Source: Pseudomonadales bacterium
Lineage (GTDB): Bacteria > Pseudomonadota > Gammaproteobacteria > Pseudomonadales > Azotimanducaceae
DNA length: 64,000 bases
Direction of reading: 5' to 3'
NCBI GenBank assembly: GCA_012103505.1
Contig: WLWP01000001.1
Coordinates: 1,550,001 to 1,614,000, forward strand
Both the position numbers and the translations under genes were made by a program. The first letter of the stretch is position 1. Every line of letters starts with the position of its first letter. A model generated the notes under the pieces. The model searched no databases. It saw only the letters and a program-made list of their open reading frames with translations, and was not told where the DNA came from. Shown here in pieces: positions 27,425 to 36,644 of this stretch.

Positions 27425-28945
27425 CTAACTCTTTTCCCAGTAAGGCGCTCGAAGTTTACGTTTGTTGATCTTACCCATCGTGTTACGTCCAAGGTCATCG
27501 ACCCACTCGAAGCTCCGCGGACACTTGTAATGTGATATCTGATCCCGACACCAAGCCAAAACCTCATCTGGACTAACTTGACCATCCTTGGCGATCGCCA
27601 AAGCTTTTAGCTCTTCGCCCATCTCAGCATGTGGCACACCAATACAAGCCACATCTAAAATTGCTGGGTGTTCAATAAGCACCTGTTCAGCTTCGGCTGG
27701 GTAAATGTTTACGCCGCCAGATACCACCATGTCGCTGAATCGGTCAGTGATATACACATACCCGTTTTCGTTCATGTAGGCGATCTCGCCTAACGTAAAA
27801 ACACCTGGCGCGATATGAGCGGCTGCCGACTTTTCAGAATCATTGTGATAGACCACGCCTCGACCAGTTTCATCTTTGAAATACAACCGACCTTCTTCAT
27901 TAGGCGGCAGTTCGTTGTCGTCGTCGTCCAATATGAGTGCCGTGAATGGCGGCAGAGCCTTACCGACCGAACCTGGGTTCTCGAGCCACTCCTCAGAAGT
28001 AATCATGCAGGTTGTACCAACTTCGCTCGCTCCATAAGCGTCAACAAATACTGGACCCCACCACTCGATCATGGCTCTCTTTACATCTACCGGGCATTTA
28101 GCACCTGTATGTGAAATGCGTATGAGTGAGCTGAGGTCGTACTTTGCTTTGATTTCATCCGGCAGAGCGAGCAAGCGCACAAAGTGCGTCGGCACCATCA
28201 CGCTATTGCCCACCTTGTGCTTCTGGATCGCCTCCAACGTCTTTTCCCCGTCAAAGCGGTTCAAAATGACACTTGAAACACCTGCTGCCAACAATCGTGC
28301 ACCAGACAGGGGGCCAGTGTGGTACATCGGTCCGACCACCATGTGGATGCCTTGTTCAGAACGAGGATCTCCCTGGAGGTTCGCGAGATGTTCAGCGATC
28401 GTATCGCCTCCAGCGAACATTGTCGGCGGTAACTCGGTCCCTTTCGGTCGCCCAGTTGTGCCTGAGGTGTAAAGAAGGTTTGGTTTAGGTTGCAAGGACT
28501 CATCCGCAGGCTCACCCGACTGGACTGCGAGCCAAGATTCCCACGTAACCGCGCCTTCCGCATCCGTATGCCACGCAATGAGCACGGGGACCTCAGCGAG
28601 ATCAGCGGCGATGACAGCTCGCTCGACAGTTTTCGCGTCTGCGAAGAGAACCTTGACCCCCGCATCCTCCAGAATATAGGCCACCTCTTCCGCTGTGAGG
28701 TGAAAATTCACGGGCACAACAGATGTTCCGCCTACCAACCCACCCAAATTAGCCATCGCAGTTTCGACTGCATTCTCAGCAAACACCGCCACACGTCGGT
28801 TAACACCTAGCTCACAGCTGTTTAACCCATTAGCCACCCGATTGAGGGTATCGTCCACATCCGCCCAGGACATTTCTCGGTCTTCATCTCTAATTGCTAC
28901 TTCGTCAGGTCTGGGTATAGCCAATTCACGCGCGAACCCTGGCAT
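27425..28945 (-). CDS. Acyl-CoA synthetase (AMP-forming)
   Basis: An ANL-superfamily ligase that activates a carboxylic acid to its CoA thioester through an acyl-adenylate. The P-loop-like LLYTSGTTGRPKGTELP, the hinge YITDRFSDMVVSGGVNIYPAE and the C-terminal lysine in NTMGKINKRKL are present. The ATG at 28945 (506 residues) follows a GGGGGAAA tract. The longer frame up to 29140 would run through the divergent promoter into the E1 alpha gene and is not used. It is convergent with the second P450 gene and may activate the acid made by oxidation. Confidence 0.9.
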   Translation of the reverse strand: MPGFARELAIPRPDEVAIRDEDREMSWADVDDTLNRVANGLNSCELGVNRRVAVFAENAVETAMANLGGLVGGTSVVPVNFHLTAEEVAYILEDAGVKVLFADAKTVERAVIAADLAEVPVLIAWHTDAEGAVTWESWLAVQSGEPADESLQPKPNLLYTSGTTGRPKGTELPPTMFAGGDTIAEHLANLQGDPRSEQGIHMVVGPMYHTGPLSGARLLAAGVSSVILNRFDGEKTLEAIQKHKVGNSVMVPTHFVRLLALPDEIKAKYDLSSLIRISHTGAKCPVDVKRAMIEWWGPVFVDAYGASEVGTTCMITSEEWLENPGSVGKALPPFTALILDDDDNELPPNEEGRLYFKDETGRGVVYHNDSEKSAAAHIAPGVFTLGEIAYMNENGYVYITDRFSDMVVSGGVNIYPAEAEQVLIEHPAILDVACIGVPHAEMGEELKALAIAKDGQVSPDEVLAWCRDQISHYKCPRSFEWVDDLGRNTMGKINKRKLRAPYWEKS

Positions 28946-29112
28946 GCGTTTCCCCCAATTTTGAAACACGTTATGATAATCGCTTCCGTGTGGACTCGCG
29001 AGTCCGAGGCTTTCGCATGCGGTTTTCGAACTAAATAAGACTACAATAACGGATTGTCCATAAGCGCTTACGCGAACAAATCCGACGGTAAGCACAATCT
29101 GAGGGGGATTCT

Positions 29113-30084
29113 TTGAGCGACGATATTTCAAACGAAACACTATTGGACCTACACCAGCGCATGGTGCGCATTCGACATTTTGAAGAAACAGCTGGCAAGA
29201 TGATGGAAGATGGCAAGATCCCAGGCGCCCTCCACCTGTATGTTGGTGAAGAGGCAGTGGCTTCTGGGGTCATGGCTCACCTGTCGAACCAAGATCAAAT
29301 TACGTCGACCCACCGGGGTCACGGTCACTTAATCGCAAAAGGCGGCGAGTTTGATCGCATGTTTGCCGAGCTCTACGGCCGAGCGACCGGTTATTGCAAG
29401 GGCAAAGGCGGTAGCATGCACATCTCCAATATGGATCTTGGCATGCTGGGCGCTAACGGCATCGTCGGTGGTGGACCACCCATCGCCATGGGTGCTGCGT
29501 TCTCAAACAAATTTCGCAAAACGGACAACGTTGCCTGTTGTTTTTTCGGCGACGGTGCGAGTAACGAAGGGTCTTTCCATGAGGCGGCTAATATGGCCGC
29601 GCTCTATAAGCTGCCAGCTATATTCGTTTGCGAAAACAATGGCTACGGCGAATACACGCCACAAGCGAACCACCAAGCTATTGTCGACGTTGCGGATCGG
29701 GCACCCGGTTATGGCATGCCTGGGGTGGTGGTGGATGGCATGGATGTGATCGCGGTCTACGAAGCGGCCGGCGAAGCCATCGCGCGGGCGCGGGCTGGAG
29801 AAGGCCCAACACTCCTAGAGTGCAAAACCTACCGCTACTACGATCACGTCGGTGTGCGAGGTATGGGACTCAGCTACCGAACCGACGAAGAAGTAGAAGA
29901 GTGGCAGAAAAAAGATCCGATTGATCAATTTGAAGCCCGACTCGCCGAACAAGAGGTGCTTTCAGTAGAGGCAGCTGAGGCTGTGCACGTGGATGTGAAA
30001 GAGCAAATCGAGGCTGCGATCAAATTCGCGGAAGACAGTCCGTATCCGGACCCAGAGGCGATTCTTGAAGACGTATACGCGTAA
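29113..30084 (+). CDS. acoA: 2-oxoacid/acetoin dehydrogenase E1 alpha subunit
   Basis: The ThDP-dependent decarboxylase alpha subunit, 323 residues. The ThDP/Mg site reads GDGASNEGSFHEAANMAALYKLPAIFVCENN, and HRGHGHLIAKGG and GKGGSMH are typical of the acetoin dehydrogenase/PDH E1 alpha group. The start is TTG with a strong GAGGGGG site. With the E1 beta, AcoX and E2 genes it forms one operon. AcoX points to acetoin as substrate (cleavage to acetaldehyde and acetyl-CoA), but a branched 2-oxoacid cannot be excluded. Confidence 0.88.
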   Translation: MSDDISNETLLDLHQRMVRIRHFEETAGKMMEDGKIPGALHLYVGEEAVASGVMAHLSNQDQITSTHRGHGHLIAKGGEFDRMFAELYGRATGYCKGKGGSMHISNMDLGMLGANGIVGGGPPIAMGAAFSNKFRKTDNVACCFFGDGASNEGSFHEAANMAALYKLPAIFVCENNGYGEYTPQANHQAIVDVADRAPGYGMPGVVVDGMDVIAVYEAAGEAIARARAGEGPTLLECKTYRYYDHVGVRGMGLSYRTDEEVEEWQKKDPIDQFEARLAEQEVLSVEAAEAVHVDVKEQIEAAIKFAEDSPYPDPEAILEDVYA

Positions 30085-30101
30085 GTAATAAGGAGAACAA
30101 A

Positions 30102-31103
30102 ATGGCAGAAGCAGTACAAACAGAGGCCCGTAAGCTCCCGTACGTTGCGGCGATTACAGAAGGCATACGGACCGTGATGTCGGAGCAAGACAATGCGTTC
30201 ATCGCTGGTGAAGATGTCGCAGGTGCTGGCGGCGTATACGGTTACTACGCGGGTATATTGAAGGAATTTGGTCCAGATCGGGTATTTGATACACCGATAT
30301 CCGAGGAAGGGATCGTTGGCCTTGGCATTGGATCAGCAGCTACAGGCTGTAGACCTATCATCGACCTAATGTTTATGGATTTTCTCGGCGAGTGTATGGA
30401 TGAAGTGGCCAATCAACTCGCCAAGATGCGCTATATGTTTGGTGGCGCCGCGACGCTTCCGGTCACCATGCTGACAATGGCCGGCGCAGGTATGAGCCTA
30501 GCTGCGCAACACAGCCAAAGCCTCGAAGCGTGGATATGTCACTTACCTGGGCTCAAGGTTGTTATGCCAACAACACCTTATGACGCCAAAGGACTAATCA
30601 TCGCCGCGGCCAGAGACGACAACCCAGTCATCGTCGTCCTAAACAAAATGTCATTAGCGATCCAAGGTGAAGTGCCTGAAGAGTCGTACGCATTACCTTT
30701 GGGCGAGGCTAATATCGTACGCGAAGGTAGTAACTATACGATCATCGCTCTCGGTCGGATGCTCCATGAAGCCGTCAAAGCTGCGGAAGAACTTAAGGGG
30801 CTCGGTATAGATGCAGAAATTATCGACCCTCGATCGCTACAACCTTTTGACACAAATACCGTTGTCGAATCTGTTAAGAAAACACACCGTGCAATGGTCG
30901 TACATGAAGCAGTCCGGTTTGGCGGCATCGGTGGTGAGATCGCGGCTCAGGTACAAGAAGAAGCTTTCGACTACTTAGACGCACCGATCGCGCGTGTCGG
31001 AGCACCCTTCTCACCCGTGCCTTTCAGTCCTGCGCTAGAAAAGCACTACATTCCGAATGCAGCATCTATCGTAGCCGCTGCTCGTGCTCAGCTCGGCGTC
31101 TAG
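30102..31103 (+). CDS. acoB: 2-oxoacid/acetoin dehydrogenase E1 beta subunit
   Basis: The beta subunit that pairs with E1 alpha, 333 residues. It shows GEDVAGAGGVYGYYAGIL, FDTPISEEGIVGLGIGSAATGCRPIIDLMFMDF and the C-terminal domain with AEIIDPRSLQPFDTNTVVESVKKTHRAMVVHEA. An AAGGAG site lies six bases before the ATG, 17 bases after the E1 alpha stop. It carries no unusual insert. Substrate specificity is assigned only by the AcoX neighbour. Confidence 0.9.
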   Translation: MAEAVQTEARKLPYVAAITEGIRTVMSEQDNAFIAGEDVAGAGGVYGYYAGILKEFGPDRVFDTPISEEGIVGLGIGSAATGCRPIIDLMFMDFLGECMDEVANQLAKMRYMFGGAATLPVTMLTMAGAGMSLAAQHSQSLEAWICHLPGLKVVMPTTPYDAKGLIIAAARDDNPVIVVLNKMSLAIQGEVPEESYALPLGEANIVREGSNYTIIALGRMLHEAVKAAEELKGLGIDAEIIDPRSLQPFDTNTVVESVKKTHRAMVVHEAVRFGGIGGEIAAQVQEEAFDYLDAPIARVGAPFSPVPFSPALEKHYIPNAASIVAAARAQLGV

Positions 31104-31135
31104 TAGACAGCTTGCAGACCTAAATCGGCTAGAGA

Positions 31136-32122
31136 GTGACGATGGGTAGAATTGGGCTGCTCGCCAACCCCGCATCGGGCAAAGACGTCCGCCGTCTTGT
31201 TGCGCGTGCATCTGTTTTCGACAACCAAGAAAAGCGGGCCATCATCCGGCGCGCTTTGGTTGGGTGTATTGCTGCTGGCTGTAACGAGGTGATCTATCAC
31301 AATGATGCACATGGTATCTGCCGTCAGGCGATCGACGAAACAACCGGGATAAACGCAATACCGGTCGACTCCACACAAATGGGCAACGTGCTCGATACGA
31401 TTTCTGCTGCCCGCGCAATGCAAGACCAAGATTGTGACGTCGTGATCACGCTCGGCGGTGATGGCACCAACAGAGCCTTTTGCATTGGCTGGCAAGATGC
31501 ACCCCTACTCCCACTTAGTACTGGGACGAACAATGTTTTCCCGAACTTGAGGGAGGCTACGATTGCTGGTGCCGCAGCGGGGCTCATCGCTTCCGGTGAA
31601 GTGCCCAATCACGTCTTCACGCAGCAAAAATGCATTAACATTGAGGTCGAAGACCAACGGCCAGACTTCGCGCTAATCGATGCCCTTCTTTCGTCGGAAC
31701 GTTTCGTCGGCGCACGAGCGTTGCTGAAACCCCAACACTTTCGTTCAGCGTTACTCACCCGCGCAGATCCTGCCGCTGTCGGCATCACTTCCATTGGTGG
31801 ACTCTTACACCCGATCGATGAGGAAAGTGACACGGGCTTGTGGCTAGATTTCGGTCCAGGTGGCTGTACAGTCAACGCTCCCATCGCCCCAGGTCTGTAT
31901 GAATCGGTCAATGTCGCCAAGTTTCAGCCCCTCGCCCTTGGGCAAGCAGTTCAGACACAAGGACCCGGTGTACTCGCCTTCGATGGCGAACGGGAACGTA
32001 CATTGCGACCAGAACAAAAGGCGACCCTAACTATTACCCGCACTGGACCACGAGTGGTTGATGTGCCCAGCACCTTACAGTGGGCAGCTGAGCATGGTGC
32101 GTTTAAACAGAATTCAATTTAA
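31136..32122 (+). CDS. acoX: AcoX-like protein, NAD-kinase fold
   Basis: A 328-residue protein of the ATP-NAD kinase/AcoX family. The kinase-fold core shows the GGDGTNRAF motif and the LSTGTNNVFP segment, and an N-terminal GLLANPASGKDVRRLVA. AcoX accompanies acetoin dehydrogenase genes in many bacteria and its reaction is not established. It sits between the E1 beta and E2 genes, an order differing from the usual X-A-B-C. The GTG at 31136 or the ATG two codons later may be the start. Confidence 0.87.
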   Translation: MTMGRIGLLANPASGKDVRRLVARASVFDNQEKRAIIRRALVGCIAAGCNEVIYHNDAHGICRQAIDETTGINAIPVDSTQMGNVLDTISAARAMQDQDCDVVITLGGDGTNRAFCIGWQDAPLLPLSTGTNNVFPNLREATIAGAAAGLIASGEVPNHVFTQQKCINIEVEDQRPDFALIDALLSSERFVGARALLKPQHFRSALLTRADPAAVGITSIGGLLHPIDEESDTGLWLDFGPGGCTVNAPIAPGLYESVNVAKFQPLALGQAVQTQGPGVLAFDGERERTLRPEQKATLTITRTGPRVVDVPSTLQWAAEHGAFKQNSI

Positions 32123-32136
32123 GGCAACGACTAAAA

Positions 32137-33489
32137 ATGGCCACAGAAATATATCTCGTCAAAGTTGGTATGAGCATGACCGAAGGGGTCGTAGACGAGT
32201 GGTACATCGCTGACGGTGATCGAGTTGAGGTTGGCGATCTAATTTATCGCCTGGAGACCGAAAAGGTAAATCTCGACGTAGATGCAGAAGCTGCGGGTAT
32301 CGTGAAACACTTGATTGGCGAAGGCGTGACAAAAGAGCCCGGAGATGTCGTTGGCTATATTTTCGCGGATGGTGAAGCTATCCCCGACGATCTTGCCAGC
32401 CTCGGTGGCGGTGTTGCAGAGGTAGGCAGTACACCAGAACAAGCAGCCACCCCTACCGCCTCTGTGACCGCAATTACGACACCCAGTGGTGGCCGTATCA
32501 TGTCTTCTCCCGCCGCTCGAAGATTGGCCGGTGAACTTGGCATCGACTACACGACTTTGGCCGGAAGTGGTCCTGCTGGACGTATCGTTGAGGCTGATGT
32601 TCAAGCCGCTGCACAAAATTCCCAAACAGAAACCTCTTCGTCATCTTCTCCGTCATCACCAATGGCTCGAAAATTGGCCCGTGAACTCGGCGTCGATCTA
32701 GCAACTGTGAAAGGCACCGGCCCTGGCGGTCGCATTACCAAAGACGATGTTGAAGCAGCTTCCAAGGCACCGACACCTAGCACCCCTATCGTTTCTAGCA
32801 CCGAGAGTACAGCTGTACCTATTCGCGGCATGCGCAAGACGATTGCAGAACGCATGCACACAAGTCTGACCGAGATGGCACAACTCACCATGGACATGGA
32901 TGTGACCATGGACGACGCCATCAAACTACGAGGGCAATTAGTAGAGGAGTGGGCAGACGAAGGGGTTAAGCCAACCTATACCGACCTTGTCATAAGAGCC
33001 GTTGCGCGCGCATTAGAGAAGCATCCGCTGATGAATGCATCTTGGGGAGACAAAGAGATTACCTTACACGGAGACATTCACGTTGGGATGGCCGTCTCTT
33101 TAGATGAAGGTCTCATTGTACCCGTCGCCCGCTACGCCAACGCAATTTCTGTAAAAGACCTCGCGGCTGAAACCAGCCGTTTAGCGCAAGCCGCCCGTGA
33201 CAGCAGCTTGTCGATAGACGATTTGCAAGGCGGTACGTTTACGGTCTCGGCGCTAGGTATGATGGGCGTAGACTCCTTCACACCCATCATCAATTCACCA
33301 CAAGCAGGTATTCTAGGTGTTAACCGAATTCGCGATGATGTGGCTTGGGAAGGTGACAGACCAGTTAAGACTCAAGTTATGCGCCTCTCTCTCACCTGGG
33401 ATCATCGAGTTCTCGATGGCGCTCCGGCGGCGGCATTTCTCGGCGAAGTGAAAGCCCTGTTAGAATCGCCTTACAGACTCTTATTGTAG
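32137..33489 (+). CDS. acoC: Dihydrolipoamide acyltransferase E2 with two PSBDs
   Basis: The E2 core of the complex, 450 residues. Order: one lipoyl domain (lysine K43 in ETEKVNLDV), a flexible linker, two peripheral-subunit-binding domains (about 123-158 and 173-208, both with the SSPxARxLAxELGxD start and a GRI ending), then the catalytic acyltransferase domain with DHRVLDGAPAA. Two binding domains are unusual, as most bacterial E2s have one. No E3 gene lies nearby, so the complex must use the cell's general dihydrolipoamide dehydrogenase. The ATG follows a weak AAGG site. Confidence 0.92.
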   Translation: MATEIYLVKVGMSMTEGVVDEWYIADGDRVEVGDLIYRLETEKVNLDVDAEAAGIVKHLIGEGVTKEPGDVVGYIFADGEAIPDDLASLGGGVAEVGSTPEQAATPTASVTAITTPSGGRIMSSPAARRLAGELGIDYTTLAGSGPAGRIVEADVQAAAQNSQTETSSSSSPSSPMARKLARELGVDLATVKGTGPGGRITKDDVEAASKAPTPSTPIVSSTESTAVPIRGMRKTIAERMHTSLTEMAQLTMDMDVTMDDAIKLRGQLVEEWADEGVKPTYTDLVIRAVARALEKHPLMNASWGDKEITLHGDIHVGMAVSLDEGLIVPVARYANAISVKDLAAETSRLAQAARDSSLSIDDLQGGTFTVSALGMMGVDSFTPIINSPQAGILGVNRIRDDVAWEGDRPVKTQVMRLSLTWDHRVLDGAPAAAFLGEVKALLESPYRLLL

Positions 33490-33503
33490 GAAGTGATTGG
33501 AAA

Positions 33504-34385
33504 ATGAAGGTTCAGCCACTAACGCCGGTGATCGGTGCAGAAGTATCCGGTTTAGATCTCTGTAATCTCAGCGATGGCGAGTTCGATGATTTAAAGGACA
33601 CCTTCACCAAACACAGCGTACTCTTCTTTAGGGATCAGCCCACCTTGGCGCCTGACGATCAGGTGGCGTTTGCCAAACGGTTCGGACCCCTGCACACCCA
33701 TCCAGCCGCGCCGACTCTCGCCGAACAAGATGAAGTCTTTGTCATCCATGCGCACAAAGATTCCAAGGTCGCCAACGGTAATGGTTGGCACACCGACGTG
33801 TCTTGCGACGAAGAACCGCCGTTGGCAACTATGTTGCAACTTCATCTACTACCGGCCACAGGTGGAGACACTTTGTTTGCATCAATGTACGCAGCGTTCG
33901 AAACGTTATCCGAAACGATGCAGAATTTTCTCCTTACACTACAAGCCCACCACGAATCAGAACACGTCTATCGAGGTCGGTATTCTGATCGAGGTGTTGA
34001 GGACGCTGACAAAGTCTATCCTCGAGCATTACACCCGGTTGTCCGTACACACCCTGAGTCCAAGCGCCGTGCACTTTACGTGAATCCGAGCTTCACGACG
34101 CGCATCGAAGGTCTTTCCAGACAGGAGAGCAATGCGTTACTAGGCATGCTGTTTCAACATCAGCAACGTCCCGAGTTTCAGGTTCGTTTCAATTGGAGCC
34201 CAAACGCAATCGCACTATGGGACAACCGATGTACGCACCATTTTGCGATGTGGGACTACTGGCCAGAAGAGCGTAAAGGACATCGTGTCACGATCAAAGG
34301 CGAGAGACCGTTCCTCGAAGCAATGAACGAAGCATTGAACGAAGCGCCAGTATTGGGGAATTTGAGGCTATCTCGCCAGCTCTAG
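33504..34385 (+). CDS. TauD/TfdA-family Fe(II)/2-oxoglutarate dioxygenase
   Basis: A 293-residue non-heme iron dioxygenase using 2-oxoglutarate. The iron facial triad is visible as H96-x-D98 (GWHTDVS) and the distal H260 (GHRVTIKGE). The N-terminal IGAEVSGLDLC and NPSFTTRIEGLS segments are typical. It lies 14 bases after E2 on the same strand and is likely the last gene of the aco-type operon. The substrate may be a sulfonate, an aryloxy-acid or another carboxylate. Its stop is two bases from the stop of the convergent gene. Confidence 0.88.
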   Translation: MKVQPLTPVIGAEVSGLDLCNLSDGEFDDLKDTFTKHSVLFFRDQPTLAPDDQVAFAKRFGPLHTHPAAPTLAEQDEVFVIHAHKDSKVANGNGWHTDVSCDEEPPLATMLQLHLLPATGGDTLFASMYAAFETLSETMQNFLLTLQAHHESEHVYRGRYSDRGVEDADKVYPRALHPVVRTHPESKRRALYVNPSFTTRIEGLSRQESNALLGMLFQHQQRPEFQVRFNWSPNAIALWDNRCTHHFAMWDYWPEERKGHRVTIKGERPFLEAMNEALNEAPVLGNLRLSRQL

Positions 34386-34386
34386 A

Positions 34387-34962
34387 TCAGCGTTCGTTGA
34401 CCTGCAACATACCACCGGCCTCCTGGGTCAGAGTCATATCGTATATTTGCCAGCCTTTCTCCGTTTGTCGGACCTTGTCATGATAAGTGCCGATAAAAAC
34501 AAACGTCGATCCGTCTTCATTCTGATGCCATGCATTGACGTAACTCTGCATCACCGCCTCAGCACCTCTAAATTCAACCAATTGTGTGCCGATTAAATGC
34601 TGCGTGCCTTCGTAGTCTTTGAGAGCTTTGAGTACAACATCAACCCACTCGGCAGGACTCGCAGCGGTTAAGGGGCTCTCGCCAACCGTCCGAATGCCAA
34701 CATCCGGCGTAAAGATTCGCTCATAAATCTCGCGCCCTTCAGCAATCGAATCCGGCGAGGCACGACCAATCGCATCTGTTGCCTTGGCATACAAACGTCG
34801 AAGGTTCTCAATCTCTACACGATCCGCAACATCTTCACTTGTTACACGATTCAATTTCACCTCAGCTCCCTTTGCAGTTGCAGTTGCAGTTGCAGTTGCA
34901 GTTGCAGTTGCAGATAACAAAAACGTACCCACGAACATTAAAACTAAATATCGCTTAAGCAT
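34387..34962 (-). CDS. NTF2/SnoaL-like exported protein with Ala-Thr repeat
   Basis: A 191-residue exported protein. Residues 1-16 form a hydrophobic signal sequence, followed by a run of six Ala-Thr pairs coded by a hexanucleotide repeat. After KGAEVKL comes an NTF2-like domain: DRVEIENLRRLYAKATDAIGRASPDSIAEGREIYERIFTPD, then a beta-sheet part ending in GWQIYDMTLTQEAGGML. Such proteins are isomerase/dehydratase-like or ligand-binding. It is the last gene of the long minus-strand oxygenase/transport operon, directly after the FAD monooxygenase gene. Confidence 0.8.
   Translation of the reverse strand: MLKRYLVLMFVGTFLLSATATATATATATAKGAEVKLNRVTSEDVADRVEIENLRRLYAKATDAIGRASPDSIAEGREIYERIFTPDVGIRTVGESPLTAASPAEWVDVVLKALKDYEGTQHLIGTQLVEFRGAEAVMQSYVNAWHQNEDGSTFVFIGTYHDKVRQTEKGWQIYDMTLTQEAGGMLQVNER
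34872..34913. repeat. Hexanucleotide repeat, 7 units, inside a signal region
   Basis: Seven perfect TTGCAG units, read on the coding strand as CTGCAA and translated as alternating Ala and Thr. They sit at the end of the hydrophobic core of the signal peptide of the NTF2-like protein, where changes of unit number would alter the linker by two residues each without frame loss. Confidence 0.95.
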
Positions 34963-36222
34963 CTACAGGTGTTCGTCCCATATCGGTGCACCTACGATCT
35001 CCGCCGCGAACTCGGCAGAGAAAACCTCTGCGGGCAAATTATGTGGACCTACAAAACCGGCAGAAAAAGGTGCAGCAAGGTCAGGTTTATTTGCTAATCG
35101 CTCATGGATACTCACACGCAGAGCTGCACCGTCTTGCCCGAACGCACTTTCCTTTAAGCTAGTGAGTCGAGCGACCGTTCGCAAACGCGCCATTCGCTCC
35201 TTTCGTTCGCTGATGTACTCGGCAAACATCGACTCACCCCAACTGGTCGTTTCGAGCAACGCGCTAGATACATAATTCACATCCCGATGCGTTATAGACA
35301 GGCCTTGGCCGATGATCGGGTCATTTCGGCCTGCTGCATCGCCAATCAACACCACGCCTTCTCGCACAGGGCTATCGAGCCAGCTATCCGAATTCGGGTA
35401 GGCAATACACGGACTTATCGGCTTCGCCTTTACAATCGCATCAGCGTGCGGAACGCATTCGACCTGCCAAGCGTCCAAAAATCGCTGCGGACCATTTGGT
35501 CCTACGAGTCGGCCTCGATCCTGTGATGGCCAACCCAAATAAATACGCACCTTGCCCCCACCTTGGGGGAACGCGAGCACATTCACATCTCCCTCGCTCG
35601 CAATGACTTGCAAATCTTCCGGCCAGTCATGTGCATCCTCAACTAACATGCCAGAAAACAGGTGATGCTCTTCGTCTTGCTCTCTAACGCAGCCGACTTG
35701 TTGGGCGACAACACCATTGCGACCATCCGCACCCACTATCCAACGGGGTTGCACCGTGTGAGCTTTGTCTGCGTGGACGTACTCTAGTTGCGGCGGACTA
35801 CCCGGCGTGACTTTGAGCGAGGTGATGCCGCGATGGAATTCCACGCCAAGCCGAACGGCTTCCTCGTTGAGCGCATTGCATGTATTCGGATGACCTAGGC
35901 AGATTGGGTTCTCTTTGGCAACTCCTTCGATCTGCAGAGTCTGCGCTTCAGAGTCTTCAGCAGATTCGAATTCGCTGTAGCCGATATGTCGCGTAGGCCG
36001 ATGCGCACCGGAAGACACATAGAGCTCCGTCAAACTCAATTTGTTGGCCTCATGGACGCCCCATGGAGCCAGCCATTCCCCACGCACGACATCTTTGTGT
36101 TGAGTCGACTTCTCGAGCATCAAGACATTCAGTCCATGTCTCGCTAGGACAACTGCAAGTGCGCTACCACCGATGCCAGCGCCAACTATGGCGACATCAA
36201 TCGGACTCTTACTACGTGGCAA
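34963..36222 (-). CDS. FAD-dependent monooxygenase (PHBH/UbiH type)
   Basis: A class A flavoprotein hydroxylase of 419 residues. The dinucleotide fold [25 protein letters not shown] is at the N-terminus, the DG motif at [16 protein letters not shown], and the GD motif at [20 protein letters not shown]. It uses NAD(P)H and O2 to hydroxylate an aromatic or other unsaturated ring. The TTG start overlaps the 3' end of the frameshifted VOC gene by 11 bases. It follows the Rieske oxygenase gene in the operon, suggesting successive oxidation of one substrate. Confidence 0.9.
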   Translation of the reverse strand: MPRSKSPIDVAIVGAGIGGSALAVVLARHGLNVLMLEKSTQHKDVVRGEWLAPWGVHEANKLSLTELYVSSGAHRPTRHIGYSEFESAEDSEAQTLQIEGVAKENPICLGHPNTCNALNEEAVRLGVEFHRGITSLKVTPGSPPQLEYVHADKAHTVQPRWIVGADGRNGVVAQQVGCVREQDEEHHLFSGMLVEDAHDWPEDLQVIASEGDVNVLAFPQGGGKVRIYLGWPSQDRGRLVGPNGPQRFLDAWQVECVPHADAIVKAKPISPCIAYPNSDSWLDSPVREGVVLIGDAAGRNDPIIGQGLSITHRDVNYVSSALLETTSWGESMFAEYISERKERMARLRTVARLTSLKESAFGQDGAALRVSIHERLANKPDLAAPFSAGFVGPHNLPAEVFSAEFAAEIVGAPIWDEHL

Positions 36223-36644
36223 AGAGACTCTCCTCTATATTCGCGAACGCTTTAAACTCAAGCGCATTCCCGGAAGGATCCAAGAAAAACATCGTCCGTT
36301 GCTCTCCAACCTCTCCTGCGAAGCGAATTTGCGGTGGGATGACAAATTGACCAATCAAGCTTTCTACCTTGGTACGCAGTGCATCCCACTCCTGTAACGA
36401 CAAGACCACTCCAAAGTGAGGTACGGGTACGCCTGCGCCATCTACGCCATTCGTCATACTCGGTATGCCCGCTGGCGCCAAGGAGCGGATTCAGATGTAC
36501 GACCAGTTGATGTCCATACAAGTTGAAATCAATCCAATCTCGATCGCTGCGCCCTTCCGCACAGCCCAGACCAACCCCATAGAAACCTCTTGCTTCCTCA
36601 ATGTCTCGCACTTGAACGGCAAGATGAAATGGGTACTCAACCAT
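36212..36644 (-). pseudogene. VOC-family protein interrupted by a frameshift
   Basis: A glyoxalase/extradiol-dioxygenase-fold protein in two frames. The N-terminal half from the ATG at 36644 reads YPFHLAVQVRDIEEARGFYG and ends near [10 protein letters not shown]. The C-terminal half continues in another frame as [16 protein letters not shown] and [14 protein letters not shown]. The shift lies around 36475-36490 and needs one extra base removed or two lost. Joined, it would be about 144 residues, the normal length. Its start overlaps the Rieske oxygenase stop by 8 bases. Either a recent mutation or a sequencing error is possible. Confidence 0.8.

Noticed and set aside
28946..29140. 65 extra N-terminal residues for the acyl-CoA synthetase
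   Set aside because: They would cross the divergent promoter region and the start of the E1 alpha gene. The ATG at 28945 has a purine-rich site.
29113..33489. Pyruvate dehydrogenase complex
   Set aside because: The split E1 and the AcoX gene fit the acetoin-type complex better, though the substrate is not proven.
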